Source: Rhabdophis nuchalis (Eukaryota > Chordata > Lepidosauria > Squamata > Natricidae). From it: a stretch of DNA of 64,000 nucleotides. Location of the stretch: NCBI GenBank assembly GCA_039707465.1, contig CM077648.1, positions 16,385,119 to 16,449,118 of the forward strand. The letters are read 5' to 3'. Shown here in pieces: positions 46,269 through 56,305 of this stretch. The position numbers and the translations under genes were made by a program. Each line of letters opens with the position of its first letter. The first letter of the stretch is position 1. Under the pieces are notes generated by a model. It was not told where the DNA came from and searched no databases. It saw only the letters and a program-made list of their open reading frames with translations.

Positions 46269-47014
46269 TAATGACTCCCTGGTGTTTCAGATGGTATTAA
46301 AATATACTATCTCTGTATTTCTACTCTTTTCCATACTATTAAGCATGTAAGGTTATCTCTCTACCAGAAAACAGCAGAATTATATCCTAGTATTATCCTG
46401 ACATACACAATGTCATATCCTCTCCCTGATGTAAACATTGTCATTTCCGCACTAGAATAGACTAGAATTTATCTGAATTTTTGTATGAATGCATCAGCTC
46501 TGCAAGTCCCAAATATATTAGGAGCACTTGTAGAAAACGAAATGACATTTTTCTGACTCCAGCAAGGTAATTTGTTACAGTAAGAGCAGTTTGATAGGGG
46601 AACCAATTATGTAGGAAGGTGATAAAGTCTTTCTGTTGGGTGGTATTGAAGATAAGGCTGGGTAGATATTTGTCAGTGATACTTTAATTTCGATTCCTTT
46701 GCTGAGCTGAAAGCTGGACAAAAGCCTAAATAGCATTTTCTAATTATTTCATGATTCCCTGGAAATGATGCGTGGAACGGATGCTTGCAATAAGGGTAGC
46801 ACAACCAGAAAGAAGTGAACATTTTTAGGAAAACAGATTTCAGTCAAATTGAAACTTGCTGGCAATAAGATTTCATTCACTATGGAATTGCTCATCAACC
46901 CACCTAAGGAAGAATTCTACTTGACTAGAGGTTCTCCACCCATGCAATTATGTGTCAGGATTGCTGTGACTGGTAATTGTATTTAGATGACCTCCATGGT
47001 CACTTCCAATTTGG

Positions 47015-47380
47015 TACAGGTAGCCTCGAGTTGTGACTAGTCACTTAGCGACTGCTCAAAATACAACAATCTGCCCCCAGAGGTACTTAGAACTTGGTTC
47101 TGACGTTCTAATGGCCACACACCCGTTATGGCCACATGGCCACATTTTGGGGCACTCAGCAGTCATGTTGCTTTTACAGCCATTTGAGGCATCTCATGGT
47201 CACATGAATGTGGTTTACATTTTTGTAGAAAACCAGTGTTTTCTTCTGGGTTTCTGGCCAAAGAGGCATCCATAGCAAAAAATGGGTTCACTTGCTGACT
47301 ATCACATTCAGTTAACAGCCACTGCATTTGCTTAACTGCCACAAAAAAGTTCGTAAAACCAGGTTGATCATGTGATGACC
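47015..47380. mobile_element. Tigger-like MITE in duplication copy 1
   Basis: TACAGGTAGCCTCGAGTTGT at the left, TTAACAGCCACTGCATTTGC and AAGTTCGTAAAACCAGG at the right. The right terminus is eroded. A second copy lies at 48311-48676. Confidence 0.55.
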
Positions 47381-47381
47381 T

Positions 47382-47666
47382 CGGTGGTGGGATTCAATTT
47401 TTTTTACTACTGATTCTGTGGGCATAGCTTGGTGGGGGTGGGGTGGCTTGGTGGGTGTAGCAGGGGAAGGATGCTGTAAAATCTCCATTCCCTCCCCATT
47501 CCAGGGGAAGGCTACTGCAAAATCCCCATTTCCTCCCGATCAGCTGGGACTCGGGAGGCAGAGAATAGATGTGGGTGGGGCCAGTCAGAGGTGGGATTTA
47601 CCGGTTCTCCAAACTACTCAAAATTTCCATTACTGGTTCTCCAGAACTGGTCAGAATCTGCTGAAT
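47382..47666 (-). mobile_element. hAT-like element cut by the duplication junction
   Basis: CGGTGGTGGGATTCAATTTT and the following bases match 48678-48972, but the last ~8 bp at the right are replaced by the start of copy 2. Confidence 0.65.
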
Positions 47667-48962
47667 ACAGCAGAATTATATCCTAGTATTATCCTGACAT
47701 ACACAATGTCATATCCTCTCCCTGATGTAAACATTGTCATTTCCGCACTAGAATAGACTAGAATTTATCTGAATTTTTGTATGAATGCATCAGCTCTGCA
47801 AGTCCCAAATATATTAGGAGCACTTGTAGAAAACGAAATGACATTTTTCTGACTCCAGCAAGGTAATTTGTTACAGTAAGAGCAGTTTGATAGGGGAACC
47901 AATTATGTAGGAAGGTGATAAACTCTTTCTGTTGGGTGGTATTGAAGATAAGGCTGGGTAGATATTTGTCAGTGGTACTTTAATTTCGATTCCTTTGCTG
48001 AACTGAAAGCTGGACAAAAGCCTAAATAGCATTTTCTAATTATTTCATGATTCCCTGGAAATGATGCGTGGAACGGATGCTTGCAATAAGGGTAGCACAA
48101 CCAGAAAGAAGTGAACATTTTTAGGAAAACAGATTTCAGTCAAATTGAAACTTGCTGGCAATAAGATTTCATTCACTATGGAATTGCTCATCAACCCACC
48201 TAAGGAAGAATTCTACTTGACTAGAGGTTCTCCACCCATGCAATTATGTGTCAGGATTGCTGTGACTGGTAATTGTATTTAGATGACCTCCATGGTCACT
48301 TCCAATTTGGTACAGGTAGCCTCGAGTTGTGACTAGTCACTTAGCGACTGCTCAAAATACAACAATCTGCCCCCAGAGGTACTTAGAACTTGGTTCTGAC
48401 GTTCTAATGGCCACACACCCGTTATGGCCACATGGCCACATTTTGGGGCACTCAGCAGTCATGTTGCTATTACAGCCATTTGAGGCATCTCATGGTCACA
48501 TGAATGTGGTTTACATTTTTGTAGAAAACCAGTGTTTTCTTCTGGGTTTCTGGCCAAAGAGGCATCCATAGCAAAAAATGGGTTCACTTGCTGACTATCA
48601 CATTCAGTTAACAGCCACTGCATTTGCTTAACTGCCACAAAAAAGTTCGTAAAACCAGGTTGATCATGTGATGACCTCGGTGGTGGGATTCAATTTTTTT
48701 TACTACTGATTCTGTGGGCATAGCTTGGTGGGGGTGGGGTGGCTTGGTGGGTGTAGCAGGGGAAGGATGCTGTAAAATCTCCATTCCCTCCCCATTCCAG
48801 GGGAAGGCTACTGCAAAATCCCCATTTCCTCCCGATCAGCTGGGACTCGGGAGGCAGAGAATAGATGTGGGTGGGGCCAGTCAGAGGTGGGATTTACCGG
48901 TTCTCCAAACTACTCAAAATTTCCATTACTGGTTCTCCAGAACTGGTCAGAATCTGCTGAAT
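47667..48962. repeat. 1296-bp tandem duplication, copy 2
   Basis: The second unit, in direct orientation and directly adjacent. Its hAT copy is complete and runs past the duplication boundary to 48972, so the rightward flank is the ancestral one. Confidence 0.9.
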
Positions 48963-48972
48963 ACCACTTCTG
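48678..48972 (-). mobile_element. hAT-like element, complete copy
   Basis: The ends are CGGTGGTGGGATTCAA and GAATACCACTTCTG. The flanks GATGACCT (48670-48677) and GATGACTG (48973-48980) match at 6 of 8. It is the inverse orientation of the 5091-5397 family. Confidence 0.6.
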
Positions 48973-48980
48973 GATGACTG

Positions 48981-49309
48981 CTCTATGACCATCACAACTT
49001 CTTGAGCCTAATTGCCAGGCTAAATTCCAGTCATAAATCAAGGCTAGTAGTATTGTGTAATTCTAGATTGATACACATCAGAAAGAAACTTGTTGTTGTG
49101 TGTTTTCTTATTACTCCTGTTACTATAATAACAAAGCCCTTCTTAGAATGAGGAAGCTAATCCTCTTAGATTTTTTCCCCTTTGGTCACTTCCTATCAGT
49201 TGACATTAATAGAAAGTCTTTATTGTTTTCTAATGTAGAAAGTTAGCACCCACTCCTCTTCTAGAAGAATGAAATATTTTGGGAAATATTAAAAAAGACG
49301 GAATATTAT
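48981..49309. other. unique sequence
   Basis: Nothing recognised. Confidence 0.4.
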
Positions 49310-49811
49310 ATTTTCCTAAAGGAGAGAGATGCTCTAGGAAAGCAGCCCCCACCTTTCTTAACAGCCCCAGCAGGACTGGGCCAACCTATCTACAAGACAA
49401 AAGATCTTCAGTTCCAGGGTGATGGGGTTAAGACATGACCCCCACAGGACATAATAGGATTAGCCCTCTACCATCTAGCAGCAGAGCTCACCGTATGGCA
49501 AAACAAGCCCCTTCATTGCATCACCCAGCAAGCTTCAACCAAGCCCGGGACTCAAGACAGCCTACAAAGTTAGCAGTAACCCCTACAGCAGCCAATAGAA
49601 TACATGCTCTTGCACGGGAACAGGAAGCTCAAGGGCAAGGGCCAAGAGAGGGTATAAGTAACCCTCACTCTCTACTCTATGTGGTCATTTGCCCAGGACC
49701 TTAAACCCATGTGGTCTTGTCCATCAATAAACCATCTTTCCAATCAGCCTCCATGTTTCCAGTATCTTTCTCCCCACTTGGAATTGAACCAGACAGAAAT
49801 TTCTTCCAACA
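49310..49811 (+). mobile_element. solo LTR, endogenous-retrovirus-like
   Basis: In order: CCAAT box (CAGCAGCCAATAGAATAC near 49588), TATA-like GAGGGTATAAGTAACC (near 49650), AATAAA (CATCAATAAACCATC near 49726) and an end TTTCTTCCAACA. This promoter and polyadenylation order is that of a retroviral LTR. The left boundary and target duplication were not resolved. No internal retroviral genes adjoin it. The 49435-49704 frame is incidental. Confidence 0.55.
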
Positions 49812-49964
49812 CTAATAAGACTTGAAGATACCAGCATTGCTTCTGCTCCCCAAAATTTATGCAGCTAATCACGTGTCACAGTCCTGACTGTCAGGTTGTT
49901 GTCTACGCCTAACAAATGCTGCATACATTCCACGCCTCTGAGTTTTTCTGGATTTCAAGATAAA

Positions 49965-50291
49965 TTATTGGCTTTCCTCCAATGGAGGATGATTAAGCCC
50001 ATGGTATCTCCTTCCTCCTCCTGGGTGAATACTTTCCACCTGTTTTCTGTAATTAAATCCAGGGCTACGACTGCTATCGGGTCTCCTGAAAAATCTGCTT
50101 GAAACAATGACTAATTGATTTGGACCAGAAAGGTTGATCTGCTGCCCTGAATTAGCTATGGGTCTCAGCTTTGATGTTGCTGTTTCACGAGTCCCTCCTT
50201 CTCCTTTTCTAGAACGTCCTGCTCTGACCACCCCCGTAGCAATTACTTTCCGCGAAGGCCTATTACAGGCTAGAAAACACAGAGAAAGCAC
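49965..50291 (-). other. open stretch of 108 codons, unassigned
   Basis: A minus-strand open frame rich in Arg, Gly, Ser and Pro (RAGRSRKGEGGTRETATSKL, RFFRRPDSSRSPGFNYRKQ). It lies outside recognised repeats. There is no known domain, and the start lies close to a TTACAG tract that could be a splice acceptor. It may be an exon, a decayed retroelement or chance. Confidence 0.2.
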
Positions 50292-50357
50292 AGCGGTGTA
50301 AACACAAGCGATTCAGAATATCTGGTTCAACCGTCACCGCCTTGGTTTCTTTCCAGT

Positions 50358-50820
50358 CCTGCTTGGTGTATGACCATCTTCAAAGCGCTCCATGGCTCGG
50401 GACCTAGCTATATGCAAGACCGCCTCATGCCCCATACATCCCTGGGACCGACACGCTCCCACAGAGAGGGTCTCCTCAGGGTGCCGTCGATCGGGCAATG
50501 TCGACTGACGGCACCCAGGGGGAGAGCCTTCTCTGTGGCAGGACCAACCCTGTGGAACGACCTTCCTCCTGAAATCCGCACCATTCCTGACCTCCGCCTC
50601 TTTCGCAAATGTCTTAAGACTCACCTCTTCCAACTAGCCGGCCTTGCGTAACCCCAACACTGCCAGTTGTAAATGGGGATTTAAAATGGTTATAACACAG
50701 GTACCTAATATCTCTGTATTTTGTATATATTGATTAATTCTATGTTCGCCGCCCAGAGTCCCTTTGTGGTGAGATGGGAGCGGGTTATAAATATGAAAAA
50801 TAAATAAATAAATAAATTAA
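50358..50820 (+). mobile_element. L2-type LINE 3' end
   Basis: The frame 50370-50651 encodes the ORF2 C-terminus (MTIFKALHGSGPSYMQDR, RSHREGLLRVPSIGQCRL, LWNDLPPEIRTIPDLRLF). The UTR has CGCCGCCCAGAGTCCC and an AAATA tail. Confidence 0.8.
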
Positions 50821-50821
50821 G

Positions 50822-51125
50822 TGTTACAGTCACATGTTAGCACAGCGGCTCCGTCCGGTTAACGTGAATTGTTTATGTCTTGCCCATTTCACAAGGAGAG
50901 CTGTTAATGAGATGCCAGCAGCTGCTGAAATGTGGAGAACCTTTGCACTAACAGCAGAGAAAACGAGATCTTGTTTCAGCAGCTGCCCACGTCTGCCCAG
51001 AGATGTCCACCTTTCGGTTGCAATTAGTTGATGTGCTACAAGCTAAGCCTGAGGCATACAACCACTCACATTACTGCGTGGCGACCAGAAGATGCTTGTT
51101 ACCTTTTTGAAGATTTTGCATTGCA
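50822..51125. other. unique sequence
   Basis: Nothing recognised. Confidence 0.4.
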
Positions 51126-51130
51126 GCTAT

Positions 51131-51476
51131 AGGTAAAGGTTCCCCCCGCACATATGTGCTAGTCGTTTCCAATTCAAGGGGGCAGTGCTCATCTCCGTTT
51201 CAGAGCTGAAGAGCCAGCGCTGTCCAAAGACGTCTCCGTGGTCATGTGGCTGGCATGACTAAATGCTGAAGGCACACAGAGCGCTGTTACCTTCCCATCT
51301 TCCTATTTTTCTACTTGCATTTTTACATGCTTGTGAACTACTAGGTTGGCAGAAGCTGGGACAAGTAACGGGAGCTCCCTCCGTTACACGGCGCTATGGA
51401 TTTGAACCATCGATCTGCCAACCTTTCTGATTGACAAGCTCAGCGTCATAGCCACTGAGACACCTATGCTATGACC
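51131..51476 (-). mobile_element. Sauria SINE, full length
   Basis: Minus strand: tRNA-derived head with CTCAGTGGCTATGACGCTGA (box A) and GATGGTTCAAATCCATAGCG (box B), then CGGAGGGAGCTCCCGTTACT, CCACATGACCACGGAGACGT, CGACTAGCACATATGTGCGG and the terminal AACCTTTACCT. This is the most complete copy here and the clearest taxonomic marker for a squamate. Confidence 0.85.
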
Positions 51477-51494
51477 AGTGGCTAAAAATGGGGT

Positions 51495-52012
51495 TTAGTT
51501 TAGTTTAGTTTATTAGATTTCTAGACCACCCCCTCTCCCCGAAGGGACTCGGGACGGTGTACAGGTAAAAAATTAAAATTATGACATCAACATTACATAT
51601 AAACCAAAATCGAATTAAATAATCCCCTGTACAAATTTATAAAAATTAAAACTTAACCTTAAAACCTAATCACATAATTTAAAATTACAAACTGAGGCGG
51701 GAAGCATGGAATTAGCCCAGGCCGGCTAGTTGAAACGGGTGGGTTTTGAGTTTCTGGCGGAAGGAGCAGAGGTCTGTGGTCGTTCTAATGTCATGGGGAA
51801 GGTCATTCCAGAGGGTCGGGCCCATCACAGAGAAGGCCCTTCCCCTGGGCGTCGCCCGCTGGCATTGCCTAGTGGACGGCACCCGGAGAAGTCCCACTCT
51901 GTGAGAGCGAATTGGCCGAAGGGATGTATGGGGCAGGATACGATCCCGCAAATAACTAGGTCCTGTGCCATGGAGCGCTTTGAAGATAATAACCAACACC
52001 TTGAAACGTGAG
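51495..52012 (-). mobile_element. L2-type LINE 3' end
   Basis: TTTAGTTTAGTTTAGTTTA tail at the left, then CCCGAAGGGACTCGGGACGG. The minus strand encodes FKVLVIIFKALHGTGPSYLR and LWNDLPHDIRTTTDLCSF. Confidence 0.8.
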
Positions 52013-52052
52013 CATCCAAGATGAAAAATAACATGCACAGCAATGATAGATA

Positions 52053-52595
52053 CACTACATTGTCAAAAGTATTCGCTCACCTGCCTTTACTCACATATGA
52101 ATTTACAGTAAGTGACTTCCCATTCCTAATCCATAGGGTTTGATATGACGTTGGTCCACTGCACACTGTTCTTGAGCTCATCTGAAGGCCACATGAAGTT
52201 TGGAGGTCTGTAGCAATTGACTGCAGAACATTGGCGACCTCTTCTCACTATGCACCTCAGCATCTGCTGACCCCGCTCGGTCCTTTTACGTGGCCTACCA
52301 CTTCGTGGCTGAGTTGCTGTCGTTCCCAAACACTTCCACGTTCTTATAGTACAGCTGACAGTTGACGGTGGAATATTTTGGAGCGAGGAAATTTTACGAC
52401 TGAATTTGTTGCACAGGTGGCCTCCTATCCCAGCTCCACGCTGAGCTCCTGAGAGCGACCCATTCTTTCACAAATGTTTGTAACAACAGTCTGCATGCCT
52501 GGGTACTTGATTTTATACACCTGTGGCCATGGAAGTGATTGGAACACCTGACTGATTATTTGGATGGGTGAGCAAATACTTTTGGCAATATAGTG
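52053..52595 (-). mobile_element. internally deleted Tc1-like transposon
   Basis: The terminal inverted repeats CACTACATTGTCAAAAGTAT and ATACTTTTGGCAATATAGTG (sharing TTCGCTCACC/GGTGAGCAA inward) are flanked by TA at 52051-52052 and 52596-52597. On the minus strand a 5' UTR leads to an ATG (near 52463) and a broken DNA-binding N-terminus (RPRKRTERGQQMLRCIVRRG). The sequence then jumps, near 52160, to the extreme C-terminus (VQWTNVISNPMD plus stop). The whole DDE catalytic region is missing, so this is a MITE-like deletion derivative. The ends and reading resemble Tc1 elements I associate with bony fishes. Confidence 0.8.
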
Positions 52596-52707
52596 TATTT
52601 CTGGTCTTTCCAAAGTTGAGGAGTTTCCCAGGACTGTTGAGTTTAATATTATGAAATGATTCTGAAGGTATTTTGCAGTGGTAGGGCAGGTAAACTGCCC
52701 TTGAAAC

Positions 52708-53160
52708 ACGGGACCTAGCTATCTGCGGGATCGCATTCTGCCCCATACATCCCTGCGGCCGATTCGCTCCCACAGAGAGGGACTTCTCCGGGTGCCGTCC
52801 ACTAGGCTGTGCCAGCGGGCGACGCCCAGGGGAAGGGCCTTCTCTGTGGTAGGCCCGACCCTCTGGAGCGACCTTCCCCCCGAAATCAGAACAACCACGG
52901 ACCTTCGCTCCTTCCGACAGAAACTAAAAACACACTTCTTCTGCTGGGCTGGCCTAGGGTAATTTAAATTTTAAATTGTTTAGGGGTTTTAGGGATAGTT
53001 TTTAGTTTTATAGGAGTTTTTAGCGCAGGGCCAGTTTAATTTGTTTTTAACTTTGTATTCTGTCTGTTTTAATTGTTTTTTAATTCCCTGTGCCCCGCCT
53101 CGAGTCCCTTCGGGGAGAGAGAGCGGGTTATAAATAAAAATTATTATTATTATTATTATT
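52708..53160 (+). mobile_element. L2-type LINE 3' end with (ATT)n tail
   Basis: GGACCTAGCTATCTGCGGG, GGCCGATTCGCTCCCACAGA and CCCCGCCTCGAGTCCC, then ATT repeats. The 3' UTR is close to the copy at 26230-26950. Confidence 0.8.
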
Positions 53161-53690
53161 AATAGGTGCTTGACTCACATCTATTTTCATGAAATAGAAA
53201 CTTTGCTTAGGGGGGAAAAAGTTCTATTATTGTTGCAATTAAAGCTACAGTTCCATCAAGCACGCTGAGAACATGCATTTTTGGGGTCCTCCTTCAAGTT
53301 AATGTGACACTTTATCTAGGGGACGGAAGCTCCCTCTGCTGTCTCGTGGAGAAAGTAAGTTAGGGAAAAATTGGGGATAGGGAACGATCAGCGGCTGCAA
53401 TGGGTATTTTAAGCAGGTGTTTGATGTATAGCCACTTGCATCGTGTGCTAACCATCAATCTTTTGGATCATCTTACTTGAGCAGATGACAGAAATGAGGC
53501 ATTTTTAGCATGATAACAGGGGACTTCATGTATCTTTACCGTAGAGAATCAAAAATAGGATGTGCCGTTCAAAATAGATAAAGCTAATGTGTGGCACTCC
53601 CCATCCCAGATTAAAAAATACATAGAAGCATTTGTAGTGATAAAAAATTGAAATTATAGTGGCAGAAGACCCTCAAGGCTAAAGGATCTG
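53161..53690. other. unique sequence, no gene recognised
   Basis: Nothing recognised. Confidence 0.4.
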
Positions 53691-53699
53691 GGGTCTAGT

Positions 53700-53894
53700 C
53701 ACTGGTGGGTTCCTACTGGTTCGGACTGGTTTGGTTTGGCGGCCTGGGTCACTGGAACTGGTAGTGACCCAGGCCTGTCACACCCCTGAACTGGTTCTCC
53801 GGGCAATGCCGTAGGTGTCTCCATCTTGTTTTTTGTTTCTGCACATGTGCAGAACAATTTTTATTGCACTACGCATGCAAGAACTAGACCCTTG
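53700..53894 (+). mobile_element. truncated hAT-like element with inverted flank copy
   Basis: Starts CACTGGTGGGTTCCTACTGG (family of 15464-15725). GGTCTAGT lies at 53692-53699 and 53895-53902. The right part is truncated after ATTGCACTACGCATGC and replaced by AAGAACTAGACCC, an exact inverted copy of the bases that follow (53894-53906). Confidence 0.6.
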
Positions 53895-54054
53895 GGTCTA
53901 GTTCTTATTTTACTATCTTCTATTATGTAGTGCTGTTATGAGGAGTACATTAAAGATCATATTGAGCTTTGGAATAACGACGAGATATTCATATAAACGT
54001 GAATAGTTACAGGTAGACCATTATGGGGTTGAGAGCAAAAGCAGATAATGATTA

Positions 54055-54680
54055 TATGTCGCTCTCGACTTATAGCAGTTCATTTAGTGATGGTTTGAAG
54101 TTAACAATGACGCTGAAAAAAGTGACTTATGGCAGTTTTTCATATTTATGATCGCTGCAGGATCCTCATGGCGACCTGATCAAAAGTCAGAAACTTGGCA
54201 ACTAATTCATATTTATGACAGTTGCAGTGTCCTTGGGTCATGTGATCACCTTTTGCAAACTTCTGATATGCAAAGTCAATGGGGAAGCCAGATTCACTTA
54301 ACTTTGGGGATTGGGTAACCCACTAATCTAGTAACCTAGTAAGTAAACTAGAACTTAACTTCTGACATGCAAGTCAATGTGGAAGCCAGATTCACTTAAC
54401 TTTGGGGATTGGGTAACCTACTAATCTAGTAACCTAGTAAGTAAACTAGAGCTTAACTTCTGACATGCAAGTCAATGGGGAAGCCAGATTCACATCAATG
54501 TTTTGGATTGGGTAATCTAGTAATCTAGTAACCATATTACTAACTTAACTACTGCACTGATTCACTTAACCATTGTAGCACAAGGAAGGATGTAAAACAG
54601 GGCAAAACTCACTTAACAACTGTCTTGCATAGCAACAGACATTTTGGGCTCAATTATGGTCATAAGTCAAGGACTATAAC
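54055..54680. mobile_element. Tigger-like MITE with internal tandem repeats
   Basis: CTCTCGACTTATAGCAGTTC at the left and ATAAGTCAAGGACTATA at the right are the family ends. The middle (about 54260-54545) is tandemly repeated about three times with a ~98-bp unit (CTTCTGACATGCAAGTCAAT, ACTTAACTTTGGGGATTGGG, ACCTAGTAAGTAAACTAG). Confidence 0.75.
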
Positions 54681-54929
54681 GAAGATGTAACTTGAGATTT
54701 ACTTACATCATGGAATGGTTGTGCAAGTGGAACATTGGACAGGTCTCTGGTGTTCTCTGCCACTACTCAATGTGAAAGGGAAGTTACTCAACATCCCCAC
54801 CCATCTGCCTTGAACTGATTTCACTGACAGCACATTTCCATGTTCACATGATGCCATTCCCTCTCCTGCAGCTTCAACAAAAGACAATCGGTACAATCTT
54901 CCTCTGAGGAATTTTGCTTCTACGGCTCC

Positions 54930-55123
54930 AAGAGGTCGCAGGTCACAGGGGAACCCATAGAAACAGGAAACGGAGCTTCCTCAGTCTACTTTCCAATACT
55001 CAAAAACCTGCTTCCTTTCTCTCCCGCAAACACAACCTCGCAATCCGGCATTTGGTTTCAGATCCAGGGTGAAAGCCACAGCACAAAGCGAAAGAGTTTA
55101 AGAGGGCCTCTGCAGAGGACCAT
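54930..55123 (+). promoter_or_regulatory. candidate TATA-less promoter with ETS-type motifs
   Basis: Upstream of the candidate exon lie several GGAA cores (AACAGGAAACGGAGCTTCCT near 54962, CTGCTTCCTTTCTC near 55009) and no TATA box. Clustered ETS sites are common in blood-cell and endothelial promoters. That a promoter lies here is an inference from position. Confidence 0.3.
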
Positions 55124-55159
55124 ATGAAAGGCACCCCGAGGTTCTCGCCAGCCAAGAGA

Positions 55160-55707
55160 ATGTGGGAGATATTTTCAGTATTGCTTTTATTAACCTTTGC
55201 AGAAGCCACTTCAACAGACCCGGCTGTGGTCACGACTTTGGATTCTAGCACACTGGAAGTAAGTCATCCTGGTTTGACTGTTCCTGAAGTCCAGAGTCTT
55301 GGAGCTGTGGAGGCAACATCATCGACACCAGATTCTCCTCAGAATCCCACTTCTGTGCTGACTATAAAACAGGATGGATGGGACATAAAACACGGAACTT
55401 TTACCACCCAGGAGGGAGTTCAAAGCTCGCCAACTCCAGCTACAATGCAGCAAGAGGCAAATATCACTCTTAAAACTCCTGGCAGAGAAAAGGACAGTGA
55501 TGGTAGTGGTACAAATGCCAAGGCATCGTTCCTGCCTAAGGAGGGAGGACATCCAGCACAGATCCAGCCCCGAAAGGGTCCCCTTGAAAAGGAAACACCG
55601 AAAAATCCAGTTGTGAGCAGAGCTTCCAGGCAATCGGGCTACGGCAGCAACAGCGGGCAGCAGGCGAAAGATAACCGAAGCCCCAGCTTTGAGACGACCA
55701 GGGGAAA
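55160..55707 (+). CDS. candidate first coding exon of a secreted or membrane mucin-like protein
   Basis: I do not recognise the gene. The frame opens at 55124, but the second ATG (55160) has A at -3 and starts directly on a classical signal peptide (MWEIFSVLLLLTFAEA, likely cut before TSTDP), so I prefer it. About 165 residues follow, rich in Ser, Thr, Pro, Gln and Gly, without cysteine and with no domain. There is one N-glycosylation site (ANITLK) and many likely O-glycosylation positions; the C-terminal part is basic and polar (QIQPRKGPLEKETPK, SRASRQSGYGSNSGQQAKD). The frame reaches TAA only two bases inside the sequence GGGGAAAGTAAGC, a good splice donor. The exon probably ends at 55707 in phase 2 and continues, perhaps to a membrane segment, in exons I could not find. 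It lies in repeat-free DNA. Alternatives are a chance frame or a pseudogene. Confidence 0.45.
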
Positions 55708-55713
55708 GTAAGC
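55708..55713 (+). other. candidate splice donor
   Basis: GTAAGC follows GGGGAAA. It matches the donor consensus at +1 to +5 and would remove the in-frame TAA at 55709-55711. Confidence 0.4.
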
Positions 55714-56215
55714 AGAAACATATTGCCTCCAATATATTTTTTCTTTCTTTCCTTAGGAAGACTTTATAGAAGCCTAGGTAAAATTCCCTTCTATTCATCA
55801 ATAAGAGCAGAAGTCATGAGAAAGATGGGTGATTCAATGAAGCCAACTGAGTCATACAGTAGGTAGAAAGGTATAAACTGTGTTGAAGCAGGCACTGCAG
55901 TGAGGATGGGGAAATGAATTGTGGATAGTTTGGGCCCAGATAGAATTAGAATAGAATAGAGCTGGAAGGGACCTCGGAGGTCATCCTCTTCTCTTTTCTT
56001 CCACTTTCCCCAGGATTAGAACCTTTTCCAGATCTTCACAAATGTGTCTAAATAAATGGTATCTTTATGATTTATATTGTTTTATTTAGTTTCCTAATAT
56101 GGTTTATGTTGACTGCTTATTTAGTAACCTATGGCCATCACTAAGGGTTGTATCATGATTCATGATGGATGTATTTATGATGACTACGATCATGATTTAT
56201 CACTTATATCTTTTA
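55714..56215. other. possible intron sequence with a short CR1 tail
   Basis: At 55943-55990 is an inverted CR1 terminus (AGAATAGAATAGAGCTGGAA, GGGACCTCGGAGGTCATCC). The rest was not recognised. Confidence 0.45.
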
Positions 56216-56305
56216 TTTACATGGAGAGCTTATGCACTGACGACAAATTCCTTGTGTGTCTAATCACACCTGGCAAATAAAGAATTCTGTTCTGTTCTGT
56301 TCTGC
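56216..56305 (+). mobile_element. CR1/L3-like LINE 3' end with (TTCTG)n tail
   Basis: TGACGACAAATTCCTTGTGT, CTAATCACACCTGGCAAATA and AAGAATTC followed by TTCTG repeats. It is the plus-strand counterpart of 34203-34300. Confidence 0.65.

Larger units (their letters stand above)
46371..47666. repeat. 1296-bp tandem duplication, copy 1
   Basis: ACAGCAGAATTATATCCTAG starts both copies at an exact 1296-bp offset. Comparing by eye I find four substitutions (near 46627, 46679, 46706 and 47172). The unit contains unique DNA, a Tigger-like MITE (47015-47380) and most of a hAT copy (47382-47666). The junction shows 2-bp AC microhomology. The two 80-codon frames inside the copies translate MITE sequence and are not taken as genes. 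Confidence 0.9.

Noticed and set aside
47033..47275. Identical 80-codon frames at 47033 and 48329 as a duplicated gene
   Set aside because: The identity comes from the 1296-bp DNA duplication, and the sequence is a Tigger-like MITE.
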